This document shows, piece after piece, positions 8,202-17,434 of a stretch of 64,000 bases of DNA. The stretch spans positions 62,001 to 126,000 of the forward strand of contig NZ_JBHRTA010000004.1 in NCBI RefSeq assembly GCF_042646065.1, in the 5' to 3' direction. The first letter of the stretch is position 1; each line of letters starts with the position of its first letter. The stretch is from Parapedobacter deserti (GTDB lineage Bacteria > Bacteroidota > Bacteroidia > Sphingobacteriales > Sphingobacteriaceae). Under the pieces are notes generated by a model. It did not search any database, was not told the DNA's origin, and was given only the letters and a program-made list of their open reading frames with translations. Position numbers and translations under genes: made by a program.

Positions 8202-9398
8202 TTAGAAATTGGATAGTAAATATTCTGCAAATATTTTTTCAGGCTTGTCCGGTATATGGCTCCGAATGAAACGGGAAGCCTGCTTGCCCATCTCTTCCCA
8301 TCGCTCACGGTTCTCCCATGCTCTCTCCATGGTATCCTGAAACGACACGTCATTAGCATGTCCGATAAATGCGGTGACACCCTCCTCCAAAAGCTCCCTA
8401 TTCCCACCAACATCTGTCGTAATGACCGGACGTCCGGCCATCATCGCTTCTACAATAACCAAGGGCAATCCCTCGGTCCTTGAAGGAAGTACCAGTGCAT
8501 GGGATTTGCTCCAAAGTTCATAGACGTTATCTACATGGCCATAGAAGTTGACGTTTGTTACATCGAGTAACTGGGCAAGCTCCTTTAGGATAGTCTCGTC
8601 CGGACCGGTTCCAATGAAGTTCACAATCAGCGGACGCGACTTCCATTTCGGTTGACTCAATACCCGAATTAGCATGTCCTGCCCTTTTTCGACGATAAAA
8701 ATTCTTCCCACACAACATAACTGAAAAACTTTTTCCGATGAAGGGTATGGGATGTATTCCGTCGGCTTCACCGGATTGAAAATTACCCGGCTTTCCGGAA
8801 GGCGAACACCATATTGCTCTTCTGTTAATCGCTGGTTATGCCGGGAGACAAAAAAGCAATGACGCGCTTTCTTAAAAATGGATCGCATTACCTCTCGGTG
8901 CTCAAAATGCTGCGGCCAATAAAAATCTACGGCTTTATGAGATACCAACACATACGGGACGTTGGTATCCAAGCAGGCGTGTGCATAATGTAAGCCGTCG
9001 AAATTCACTCCCTGCGATACGAGCACAATCCGAGGTTTGTACTGCTTTAAATATTTCTTGAACGTTAGTGAGTCATAAGAATAATAAAAGGAAGGCTTTT
9101 CCGGATCCCCTTTAATACCTAACCAAAACCTTATCTTATTGACAATTTTCCAATACAGACGAATCAGAAACGGCTTTGCCGGCGCTGTCGATAAGAAAGT
9201 AACTCCTTCATCGATCAAAGCGGCAATTCGTCTGTGTTCCCGGTGAATATAATGCTTGCAAACAACCACATTAAAACCTGCAAGCTGCAAATAAGGAACC
9301 GTTTTCACCCATAGTTCCTCGCTCCCTCCCCAAGCGTCCATAATTGACGAAGCTATGAATACAGTTTGCTTTTTTGTTGTTGATTTTCTACGATTCAT
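8202..9398 (-). CDS. Family 4 glycosyltransferase
   Basis: This 398-residue retaining GT-B enzyme has a donor-binding half with the EX7E pattern in RTEGLPLVIVEAMMAG near residue 308, then PVITTDVGGNRELL, and a Rossmann-like VNFIGTGPD segment. Its ATG overlaps the stop of the ABC transporter gene by one base (TAATG), which implies coupled translation. It probably adds a hexose to a lipid-linked intermediate exported by that transporter. Its donor cannot be deduced. Confidence 0.9.
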   Translation of the reverse strand: MNRRKSTTKKQTVFIASSIMDAWGGSEELWVKTVPYLQLAGFNVVVCKHYIHREHRRIAALIDEGVTFLSTAPAKPFLIRLYWKIVNKIRFWLGIKGDPEKPSFYYSYDSLTFKKYLKQYKPRIVLVSQGVNFDGLHYAHACLDTNVPYVLVSHKAVDFYWPQHFEHREVMRSIFKKARHCFFVSRHNQRLTEEQYGVRLPESRVIFNPVKPTEYIPYPSSEKVFQLCCVGRIFIVEKGQDMLIRVLSQPKWKSRPLIVNFIGTGPDETILKELAQLLDVTNVNFYGHVDNVYELWSKSHALVLPSRTEGLPLVIVEAMMAGRPVITTDVGGNRELLEEGVTAFIGHANDVSFQDTMERAWENRERWEEMGKQASRFIRSHIPDKPEKIFAEYLLSNF

Positions 9399-11230
9399 TA
9401 TTGTTCCGCTATAGTATTTTCTTGCCGCAAGTCTACATCAAAAATTTGAGCATAATATCCGTTTTGACGACTGAGTACGTCCGGGGTTCCTGCCTCAACG
9501 ACTGAACCCTCTGACAGCACGTAGATATAGTCCGCGTGCTTAATCGTGGAATAGCGATGGCTGATAACTAATGCTCCGCGAGTGTCAAGCGTCGATTTTA
9601 ACGCATCGAGTAAACGATGCTCGGATTGCGCGTCGAGCGCGCTGGTTGCTTCATCAAGTACTAAGAATCTTGCTGCGCTGTAGAAAGCTCTCGCCGTAGC
9701 CAGCTTTTGCCATTGCCCAACACTGATTTCGTGCCCACCGTCAAACACGCGTCCCATCATTGTCTGGTAATTGTTTTCGAACTCCATAATATACCCGTGT
9801 GATCCAGCCAGTTTGGAGGCGTGGACAACATCGTCATGCGCATGCTGGGCACGGCCAATATCGCCTAAAAAAATATTTTCGGCAGCGGTAACGTTGTACT
9901 TATAGAAATCCTGGAAAACAATACCAACTTGTTTGCGGTAATCTGAAAGGCTAAATTCCCGTATATCAAGACCGTTGAGTGTGATACGGCCGTTTGAGGG
10001 GTCGTATAAACGAGCGAGCAGTTTAATCAACGTGGTTTTTCCTGAACCATTAAGCCCCACCAAAGCAACCAATTTGCCCTGAGGAATTGCGATCGAAACG
10101 TCCTTTAGAACCATTTTGTCCGCGTGGGGATACCTGAAACTTACGTTCTCCAACGTCAAATCGTGTACAGACGCCCCGGGAATTGGAACTGGATTCGGAT
10201 TTTCGTACAATCCCGTTCGGAGATCGAACAATTCGAAGATGTACTTGACATACATATTGTTGGAATAAACAGCGGTGATGCCGGATGTGAGTTCCTGTAG
10301 ATAGCCGAATATCATCGGAAACATAACGACAAAGACGGCAATATCGCCCGTTGACACCCTGCCATCGATTGCGCCTAACGTAACAAAATAAATGCAAGAA
10401 AAGAAACCAAGGCTAGCCAATGCGCTGACCATCGATTCGGCCTTGCTACGTTGACGGCTTATTTTCAACCGTTCGCCAATGAGGTGTGTGCGTATACCGA
10501 AATATTTCCTTTTAAAATAGTCCCCTAGATTATAACTCCTGATCTCGCGGGCGGAGAGCTCCGAGGTGATGAGGTGACCAAAGTAACTGGATATCCGCTC
10601 AACAGGTGTGTTTTTTACGCGTAACGCATTATATTTTTCAGAATAATAAATGCGAGCCGCAAACATAGGCAGCACGAAAAGCAATAAAATAGGAAGCAAA
10701 CGCCAATCGATAGATATAATAATCACAGAAGCCGCCGCCATTTTTAATGCCGCGCTTAACATGCTGAGTAAACCCATAAGGACCGCATTGGGCCGCCCCC
10801 CTCCGGCCTCCTTTGCCAGCTTCAGCGTATTAAAATATTCCGGGTCCTCGTAATAGGCCATATCCAAATCGACCGTATGCCTGTGAATCATGTCATCGAT
10901 TTTCTCGGAAACGAGCGTAGACTGCAATTCCGAGAAATAAGCAGATATGGAATTTACGACAGTATGCAAAACAGCCAACCCTCCTGCTATTAACACCTGT
11001 CGGATCACGAGCGAACCGTATTCAGGGGAGCCAACTTCCTGATTGGATACGACATCAATCAAATCCTTTAACGCATACAGCGATAGGAAGAGTAGGCCGG
11101 TAGAAATGAACATAAACGCGATCACCAAAACCGTCTTCCAAGGTTCCAATGCCCACACCAGCTTGATGGTACGAGCTAATTTTAGACTGGAAAGAATAGA
11201 CGAATAGTAAAAGAATTTGGCTTTAACCAT
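9398..11230 (-). CDS. ABC exporter, fused membrane and ATP-binding domains
   Basis: This 610-residue half-transporter has about six membrane helices in the first 320 residues, then a nucleotide-binding domain. Walker A is GLNGSGKTTL near 390 and Walker B is FLVLDEATSALD near 522, and the switch histidine is in VISHRYST. The signature is ISVGQWQK instead of LSGGQ, a variant also seen in some exporters. It should work as a homodimer. It heads an operon with GT4, GT2, UbiA and a methyltransferase, so its cargo is likely a glycolipid or lipid-linked oligosaccharide built by them. That is inferred from gene order only. Confidence 0.9.
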   Translation of the reverse strand: MVKAKFFYYSSILSSLKLARTIKLVWALEPWKTVLVIAFMFISTGLLFLSLYALKDLIDVVSNQEVGSPEYGSLVIRQVLIAGGLAVLHTVVNSISAYFSELQSTLVSEKIDDMIHRHTVDLDMAYYEDPEYFNTLKLAKEAGGGRPNAVLMGLLSMLSAALKMAAASVIIISIDWRLLPILLLFVLPMFAARIYYSEKYNALRVKNTPVERISSYFGHLITSELSAREIRSYNLGDYFKRKYFGIRTHLIGERLKISRQRSKAESMVSALASLGFFSCIYFVTLGAIDGRVSTGDIAVFVVMFPMIFGYLQELTSGITAVYSNNMYVKYIFELFDLRTGLYENPNPVPIPGASVHDLTLENVSFRYPHADKMVLKDVSIAIPQGKLVALVGLNGSGKTTLIKLLARLYDPSNGRITLNGLDIREFSLSDYRKQVGIVFQDFYKYNVTAAENIFLGDIGRAQHAHDDVVHASKLAGSHGYIMEFENNYQTMMGRVFDGGHEISVGQWQKLATARAFYSAARFLVLDEATSALDAQSEHRLLDALKSTLDTRGALVISHRYSTIKHADYIYVLSEGSVVEAGTPDVLSRQNGYYAQIFDVDLRQENTIAEQ

Positions 11231-11422
11231 CGATCATAGCGTTAGACATAAACATATTTCAATTAACTATCGCTCAAAAAACCACAATACTAAGGATCAA
11301 TCAATGTTCATCGATGCGTGTAATAGTAACATGGGCAGAAGAGACAAGTATAATCTATTTAAAACGTAGCGCAAAAATCAATATAAAATACTGTATTTTT
11401 ATGCCGGTACAACTTAGATTTT

Positions 11423-11430
11423 TAGTTTTG
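11423..11430 (+). promoter_or_regulatory. Possible -7 promoter element for the GT14-like gene
   Basis: TAGTTTTG fits the Bacteroidota TAnnTTTG -7 consensus and lies 36 bases before the ATG at 11467. No clear TTG was found at the -33 position, so the call rests on one element. Confidence 0.35.
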
Positions 11431-11466
11431 TAGAGAAAAATCGACAGTACTAAGACACACCTGTTC

Positions 11467-12327
11467 ATGGCGGCGATTGCCCACCTTATACTTGCACATG
11501 AATGCCCCCGGCAGTTGGCTCGACTAATCAATGCAGTCACCCACCCAACCGCCGATATTTTCGTCCATATCGATAAGAACAGCCCTATTGATCCATTCTT
11601 AAAAGCGCTTCATCACCATACCAACCTAAGGTTCATAAAAAATAGGAAAAAAATCGTGTGGGGTGCATTTAGCATGGTAGAAGCCACGCTTCAATCGTTC
11701 AAAGAGATACTATCAACCAGCCACCGCTTTAGCTTTATTAATTTGATCAGCGCAGCCGACTATCCGCTAAAAGCAGCAGGATCGATATACGAAATCTTGC
11801 AGAAACATGAGGGGAACTCATTCATGGAAATGCATTTCGACGATTCTCCTTGGTGGATGGAAGCGCAACAAAAAATAACGAAATACCATTTCACCGACTA
11901 CGCGTTCCCGGGCAAGTATCTGATCGAAAAAGTGGTCAACCAAATTACTCCAATACGTAAAATACCTAACCAAATGGTTTTTACGGGTCGCTCGCAGTGG
12001 ATGACATTATCCCTTAACCACGTGAAGTATATTTTGTCTTTTGCCGATAATAACCCCCAGGTGATCCGATTTTTTAAGCATACCTGGGGCCCGGATGAAT
12101 TCATCTTCCAGACGATTTTGTACAACTCGCCATTCAGAGAGGAACTTGTAAACGATAATTTGAGATATATAGACTGGTCAGAACAAAGAGCCAGCCCTAA
12201 AACGCTAACTATCGCGGATTATTACAAGCTGGCAAACTCAGGGAAGCTATTTGCGAGAAAATTTAATCCTGACGTCGACAGCGAAATATTGGACCTTATC
12301 GATTCGTGCCTGTTGGAACGCTCTTGA
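11467..12327 (+). CDS. Core-2/I-branching-type glycosyltransferase (GT14-like)
   Basis: This 286-residue protein begins with IAHLILAHECPRQLARLI and continues with DIFVHIDKNSPID, FSMVEATLQSF and FINLISAADYPLK, the characteristic order of the core-2/I-branching family. The conserved W-G-P-D-E-F segment (HTWGPDEFIFQTIL) is also present. Members transfer N-acetylglucosamine, xylose or similar sugars. Bacterial ones are common in capsule and exopolysaccharide loci. It is read opposite to its neighbours and so has its own transcript, with a probable promoter just upstream. Confidence 0.85.
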   Translation: MAAIAHLILAHECPRQLARLINAVTHPTADIFVHIDKNSPIDPFLKALHHHTNLRFIKNRKKIVWGAFSMVEATLQSFKEILSTSHRFSFINLISAADYPLKAAGSIYEILQKHEGNSFMEMHFDDSPWWMEAQQKITKYHFTDYAFPGKYLIEKVVNQITPIRKIPNQMVFTGRSQWMTLSLNHVKYILSFADNNPQVIRFFKHTWGPDEFIFQTILYNSPFREELVNDNLRYIDWSEQRASPKTLTIADYYKLANSGKLFARKFNPDVDSEILDLIDSCLLERS

Positions 12328-12343
12328 GACCTGCCTACCTCAA

Positions 12344-13432
12344 TTATACTTTTTCTTTCTGTATTAATGCAGGAATGGTCTTCAATAATACCTTTAAATC
12401 CATCCAAAACGAAAAATTCGTGGTGTAGTCGTTATCAAGCTTTCTGCGTTCTTCATCTGACATTTCGCCTTTACCTCTTTTGGTCACCTGCCAAAGACCG
12501 GTGATACCTGCCGGACCAAGAAAACGCATAGCCCATTCATCTGAGGTGAGCAGTTGAGCCTCATATAATGGCAGAGGCCTATTGCCTACCAAGGACATAT
12601 CGCCTTTGAGTACATTGAAGAGCTGGGGCAGCTCGTCGATGCTTGTATTTCTCAGAAAGGAACCGAACTTGGTGATTCTCGGGTCATCCTTTATCTTCAC
12701 AAACGCCGCACTTTTATCGTTGACAGCGTATTGGTTTAATGCAGCAAATTTACTCAGCTCCTTGTCGGCGTTAACCCGCATCGATCTAAATTTGTAAAAA
12801 TCGAAGATTTTATACCCGCTGCCTGCCCGCTTGCTTTTATATATAACAGGCCCTTTTGAATCGAGTTTGATAATCAACGCGATCAAGGCTAAGAATGGTG
12901 CAAGTATTAGCAATAATGTACCGGAAACCAATATATCAAATACCCGCTTTGAGATAGGCATTCGGTATTCTTGCTCCGATTTTTTTGCCTCGTGAGTCAA
13001 GTTGGGCACCTCACCAATTAGTTTAAATTTGATGATGAACTTCAGCCGTTCTTCAATATTCGATACGTTAAAGGGGTAACAATAGATATCGTTTACATAA
13101 GGCGAGAACACCTCTGTTAGTAACTGCTTGTTATTCTTGAATCCTAAAATAATAATGCTGATCGACTGGGTGACGGGGCTCTCCTTCACCCGTTTTACGA
13201 AGGCGTGGAAACCACCGAGGTCATCCTCTACTTCCAGTACCAGAATGTCCGGTCCAGACAGAATGGATTGCGTACCAATATATTGCTCAAGCGTGGTTAA
13301 CTTATCAAAACGGATAACATCGATGTCGTCATTAAATTCGGCATCCAATTCGTCGACGAATTTGGTGCCTAGGTAGGCGATTGAAATAGTTAGGAACTTA
13401 TTCTCCTGTTTGATTTCAGTTAACAAATCCAT
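12344..13432 (-). CDS. Polyprenyl-phosphate sugar-1-phosphate transferase with an N-terminal pseudo-receiver domain
   Basis: This 362-residue protein has a C-terminal catalytic domain from about residue 160. It begins KRVFDILVSGTLLL, which is the membrane hairpin, followed by KFRSM, DELPQLFNVLKGDMSLVGNRP and GITGLWQV. This is the monotopic PGT family (WcaJ/PglC-like) that starts lipid-linked glycan synthesis. The first 150 residues fold like a response-regulator receiver, but the phosphoacceptor Asp is Glu (LVLEVED) and the invariant Lys-Pro is Tyr-Pro (CYPF). I chose the ATG at 13432 over a TTG at 13459. It overlaps the preceding receiver gene by 17 bases, so the two are translated together. 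Confidence 0.85.
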   Translation of the reverse strand: MDLLTEIKQENKFLTISIAYLGTKFVDELDAEFNDDIDVIRFDKLTTLEQYIGTQSILSGPDILVLEVEDDLGGFHAFVKRVKESPVTQSISIIILGFKNNKQLLTEVFSPYVNDIYCYPFNVSNIEERLKFIIKFKLIGEVPNLTHEAKKSEQEYRMPISKRVFDILVSGTLLLILAPFLALIALIIKLDSKGPVIYKSKRAGSGYKIFDFYKFRSMRVNADKELSKFAALNQYAVNDKSAAFVKIKDDPRITKFGSFLRNTSIDELPQLFNVLKGDMSLVGNRPLPLYEAQLLTSDEWAMRFLGPAGITGLWQVTKRGKGEMSDEERRKLDNDYTTNFSFWMDLKVLLKTIPALIQKEKV

Positions 13433-13805
13433 AAGCCGATGCGTTAAATATGTTTCCAATGGTTTCTTTCAAAATGAGCGGGTCAAAAGGCTTGTGTAGA
13501 CATTTATTAACTGAATACGGCAATTGACCCAATTCCTCCAAAATATTTGTGGATGCTGATAGTACAATCACTGGGATGCCACTATATACCCCACTGATTT
13601 TTATACACTTCAAAAAGGATTTACCATCCATGTGAGGCATCACCCAGTCCATAATGATCAAATCTGGAATATGACGCTGTTCTAACCAACGAAAAGCTTC
13701 ATAACCATTTGCAGCAACCTGCACCTCGAAATCTTTGGAAAGTATAAAACACAACAATCGTTGTATGGTTGGTTCGTCTTCAATTAAAAGGATCTTTTTC
13801 TTCAT
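13416..13805 (-). CDS. Stand-alone response-regulator receiver (CheY-like)
   Basis: This 129-residue receiver has every phosphorylation residue: the acidic pair in LLIEDE, the phosphoacceptor Asp in LIIMDWVMP near residue 53, Ser in VLSAS, and Lys in LHKPF near 107. There is no output domain. It overlaps the start of the sugar-phosphate transferase gene, whose N-terminus is a pseudo-receiver. A direct protein-protein control of the first step of polysaccharide assembly is therefore plausible, though not shown. No histidine kinase is encoded nearby. Confidence 0.9.
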   Translation of the reverse strand: MKKKILLIEDEPTIQRLLCFILSKDFEVQVAANGYEAFRWLEQRHIPDLIIMDWVMPHMDGKSFLKCIKISGVYSGIPVIVLSASTNILEELGQLPYSVNKCLHKPFDPLILKETIGNIFNASAYGFVN

Positions 13806-13942
13806 ACCAGACTTGGTGAGTACGCGATGTTATTTTCAAGGGCAAATCTCCGTGATTTTTCGCAAAAAGAAACAAAAAACCCTGCAAATCAATTCAATTG
13901 TAGCGATTCCACTACAATAAACGGACATCACCGATCAAAACA

Positions 13943-13975
13943 AAGCCGGCAGTGCAATTGTAATGCACTGCCGGC
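13943..13975 (-). terminator. Strong hairpin, terminator of the HEAT/DUF1080 transcript
   Basis: A 13-bp perfect stem (AGCCGGCAGTGCA and its complement) with a 7-base loop lies 23 bases beyond the stop codon at 13999. On the minus strand it is followed by the T-rich TTGTTTTG, which supports termination of the minus-strand transcript before the receiver gene. Confidence 0.7.
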
Positions 13976-13998
13976 TAAAAAAGCGGTATTAAATGATG

Positions 13999-16900
13999 TT
14001 ACAGACGTTTGATGCGAACATTTCGGAAGTGAACTTCCGACCCATGGCCGAGGAAAGCGATGTGTCCGGATTTACGTTTCAATCCCGGGTGTTCTTTCTT
14101 ATCAAGCGTACCCTTTTCTGCCGCTTCGGCCAGATCTCCGTCTACGATGACCGTACCGTTGAGTGTGACGATGATTTTATTGCCTTTGATGTAAATTTCC
14201 TGCTCGTTCCATTCCCCTACGGGCCGGAGGTGCCCTCGTTTGGCTGGAATAATGCCATAGACGGATCCGTGATATTGATAAGGAGCTAAATCTTTGTACA
14301 TGTCGGCACCATCATCCAGTACCTGTATCTCCATCCCAGCATAAGCGGCATCACCCTCCATCGGCGTGCGAATACCGATGCCGTTGTTTGCTCCCGGTGT
14401 CAACCGAAATTCAAAACGGTAGATAAAGTCGGAGAATTCATCTTTGGTGTAAAGGTTGCCACCGGATCCTTTCGTAGGATAGATCGCCAACGTACCTTCA
14501 TCACTTATCTGGTAGGCGGTAGTATTGCCGGTCCAGGCATCCAGGGTTGTGCCGTCAAACAGCACCTCAAACCCTTCCTTTCTTTCTTCCTCACTCAACG
14601 TAAAAGTTTCTTTATGGGGTAGCTCCCGAATGTAGATATCGCGGTAAGAAACATGGGTGCCGTGTGCCTGCAGTTCGATCTGCTCTTTGGGAAACAGAGG
14701 CAGGCTCCGGTCCCAGTAGTTTTCGAGTACCACGCTGTCAGTCACCAGCTCGCCGTTGAGGTAAACTGTCACCCGATCGCCCACCATCATGATCCGAAAC
14801 GTATTCCATTCTCCCAACGGATTGTCAGCCACTTTGAGTGGCTTGCTTTCGTGCTTCTGGTTGTTATACAAGCCTCCGGACCCGACCTGTGCTCCGACAT
14901 TGACGCGGGAGGTATCCCAAATCTGCACCTGAGGCGTTCCGCGAAGGTAGATACCGGCATCCCCATCCTTTCCTTCCTTTGACAGCTTCCAGTCGACTAA
15001 TAGTTCGAAATCTGCATATTGCTTCACGGTAACAATGTTATCTCCTTTCCCATTGAAATGGAGTACTCCGCCTTCGACATACCACCCTTGGCGCATTACC
15101 TCGTCAGCCTGTACCTGCCTTTCGGCCAGTGTTTTCGCGTCCATTGCCGCGCGCTTGATAGGATCGGCAACCAGCCCTTTCCATCCCGTTAGGTCCTTCC
15201 CATTGAACAACGGTACGTAGCCTGTGCCCTTGGGCAACTCGTTCAGGTGCTTCTGTATAGCCTCACGCAAATAACTACTTTCACTTCCTGAAAGGATACC
15301 GAGAACCTTATTCAGCAACCGGTTTACGTCTGCTCCGTAAAAGCGCTTGTCCTCCAGAGCGATATTCATTACCGTATTGGCAGCGGTGGCTTTCAGCTCA
15401 TCATCATCGAGAAAACTGCCCGCAAACATCAACGCATTATAGGTCTTGTTCGCTTCCAACGCTCGTAAGACCAGCCGTTTTTGCTCCACGTTTTCTGCTA
15501 TTTCAGCTACGTCGCGCAGATGAAGTACTTTTTGTTCTGGCGGAGCGTCCGAAATACCAACGATCCGTACCAGTCCACGGATGACAGCATTGCGCTGATG
15601 GGAATCGATCACCTTCTTGCGGCTTATCTCCACCAATTTCGGCAGGGCGCCATCATCCGTCCAATTGGCCAATGCTGAAACAGCGGCGCCGCGCAGTGCC
15701 GGATCATGTTGATCGGCAAAACCGGACACAATCTCCAATGCTTCCGGGCCGCCGACTCCTGACAGGATCGGGAAAAACTTCGGCTGCTCGGATACATCGG
15801 CTGCTTTCAGAAATGAAATGACGCGCTGAATCCCTGCATGGTGGTCTTCACTTCGGTTGACCGCTACCACAGCCGCATTTTGTAGGGGGGCTTCATGCTC
15901 GGGCTTTGCGTTAGCCAATAGATTCAACAGCTGCTCGAGGTCATCGGGCCGAGCGATCTGCGGCAAGGCTGCATAGGCCGCCGACTTCGCCTCTTGTGAC
16001 GCATCGCTTCCGATGACGTGCAATATTGCCGGTACGCTTTCACCAGCACCCCGTTGGGCTAAGACCTCGATCAGCAAGACCTGAACGTCAGGCGCTGTTT
16101 CACCGGACAGCGCTTCGGCGACCAATTGAGAAAGCTGTTTGTTGTCGGATGACAACAATGCAAGCTTGATAGCCTGCCGGGTTTGTTGATCACTTGCCGG
16201 AAGCAAACCGATCAGCTCTTCGGTTGCTGTTCCATCATTCAGTTTATGTAAGGCTTCCACGGCAGCTACACGCACCTTAGGCGAATCGGAATGTAATGCC
16301 TGCTTGATAGCCGGCAGCGCCAATGCCTGACCCTGCTCGCCCATGTAACGCAGCACATCCGCTTGCACCTGTTCGTCAGCTCGAGGAAGCCTGCGGAGCA
16401 GCCGTGCAGCCATGTGGTCGTTCAAATGGGGGGCCAGCAAGGCCAATGCAGCGTTGCGGTAAACCGGATTTTCGTCTTGCGCTGCCTTTAATAGCGTTTT
16501 TACGTATTTCGGCTGGCTAATATCGGAGAGCAATCCCAGCGCTGCAATGCGGGTGTACAACTGGTCCGCGCCATTTGCCTTTTTATATAGCCGGGAAGCA
16601 ATTTTTCCAGCGGCGTCACTTTCGCCCGCTGCGGCCAGCCCGTAAGCATAGTTGGTATATGCTGCAGTTGCCCCCGTTGGTTCATACCGATATCCGGCGT
16701 GTTCTGCCGCACGGGCCAGCACGGGTGCAGCAGTGGCTCCACCGATCCTGGAAAGCGCATGCAATGCGGCTTTGCGCAGCGCAGGATCAGTAGCGTCCGA
16801 TCTCGCTTCAACAGCTTGCGTGCCCGGAGCATATGCCATGAACCCTAATGCATTTACAATATTGATTTCCGCACGACCACTTGCACTGGACAAGGCGCTG

Positions 16901-17406
16901 AGCAGTGCTTCTCCGGCCTGCTTGGTACCGATACGCGCAAGCGCCCGCGACGCTTTCTCACTGAGGTATTCGTCGTCGAGAAAGGAGCCAAGCGCATCCA
17001 CGGCTGTATCGTCGCCGGCATTTTGCAGTAACTGGATAATGAATCCCTTCGCGTCCCTATCTAGGTTTGAGGCCAGCGCTTCCACGGCGCCTTTAATGAA
17101 CGTAGTTCGCTGCCTCTCCTTTCCGGGGAGCATCACGTGATAACTATAGCTGTTTGTTGCATACTCAATTCCTGCATTGCCAGCAGCGCCCTGAGGTTGA
17201 AGCCGCTGTAGCAAAGCGGCGATATCCGATGCGGAGAATCGTTCGATCTGCCCCATCGCGTCACGCAAACGCTCGGATGTTTCGGACGGTTGCACCGCCA
17301 GCAAATCGGCTATTTTGGTGCTTGTTGTGCGTGAATCACCCTGCTGGGCGTGCACGGGCGGTAGCAATATAACGAGCGCTAAAAGCGCGTAGATAAATTT
17401 CGTCAT
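13999..17406 (-). CDS. Secreted HEAT-repeat protein with two DUF1080 (3-keto-disaccharide hydrolase-type) domains
   Basis: This 1135-residue protein has a signal peptide ending PPVHAQ. About 700 residues of HEAT-like helical repeats follow, with many A-AL-L-IG patterns such as VRVAAVEALHKL. Then come two DUF1080 jelly-roll domains, starting near 728 (PLFNGKDLTGWKG) and 942 (VLFDGTTLDAWTG). DUF1080 proteins of Bacteroidota are carbohydrate-acting, and members hydrolyse 3-keto-glycosides. I chose the ATG at 17406 because it begins the signal peptide and leaves 28 bases to the upstream oxidoreductase stop. The upstream Gfo/Idh/MocA enzyme and the ROK regulator point to sugar use. The HEAT part may be a scaffold. 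The function of this particular fusion is unknown. Confidence 0.8.
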   Translation of the reverse strand: MTKFIYALLALVILLPPVHAQQGDSRTTSTKIADLLAVQPSETSERLRDAMGQIERFSASDIAALLQRLQPQGAAGNAGIEYATNSYSYHVMLPGKERQRTTFIKGAVEALASNLDRDAKGFIIQLLQNAGDDTAVDALGSFLDDEYLSEKASRALARIGTKQAGEALLSALSSASGRAEINIVNALGFMAYAPGTQAVEARSDATDPALRKAALHALSRIGGATAAPVLARAAEHAGYRYEPTGATAAYTNYAYGLAAAGESDAAGKIASRLYKKANGADQLYTRIAALGLLSDISQPKYVKTLLKAAQDENPVYRNAALALLAPHLNDHMAARLLRRLPRADEQVQADVLRYMGEQGQALALPAIKQALHSDSPKVRVAAVEALHKLNDGTATEELIGLLPASDQQTRQAIKLALLSSDNKQLSQLVAEALSGETAPDVQVLLIEVLAQRGAGESVPAILHVIGSDASQEAKSAAYAALPQIARPDDLEQLLNLLANAKPEHEAPLQNAAVVAVNRSEDHHAGIQRVISFLKAADVSEQPKFFPILSGVGGPEALEIVSGFADQHDPALRGAAVSALANWTDDGALPKLVEISRKKVIDSHQRNAVIRGLVRIVGISDAPPEQKVLHLRDVAEIAENVEQKRLVLRALEANKTYNALMFAGSFLDDDELKATAANTVMNIALEDKRFYGADVNRLLNKVLGILSGSESSYLREAIQKHLNELPKGTGYVPLFNGKDLTGWKGLVADPIKRAAMDAKTLAERQVQADEVMRQGWYVEGGVLHFNGKGDNIVTVKQYADFELLVDWKLSKEGKDGDAGIYLRGTPQVQIWDTSRVNVGAQVGSGGLYNNQKHESKPLKVADNPLGEWNTFRIMMVGDRVTVYLNGELVTDSVVLENYWDRSLPLFPKEQIELQAHGTHVSYRDIYIRELPHKETFTLSEEERKEGFEVLFDGTTLDAWTGNTTAYQISDEGTLAIYPTKGSGGNLYTKDEFSDFIYRFEFRLTPGANNGIGIRTPMEGDAAYAGMEIQVLDDGADMYKDLAPYQYHGSVYGIIPAKRGHLRPVGEWNEQEIYIKGNKIIVTLNGTVIVDGDLAEAAEKGTLDKKEHPGLKRKSGHIAFLGHGSEVHFRNVRIKRL

Positions 17407-17434
17407 GGGAGTTATAGCGTTTAATATAAACAAA

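Noticed and set aside
16652..17140. A 162-codon open frame opposite the HEAT-repeat gene
   Set aside because: It is antisense to an alanine-rich repeat region and shows no start site or protein-like pattern of its own.
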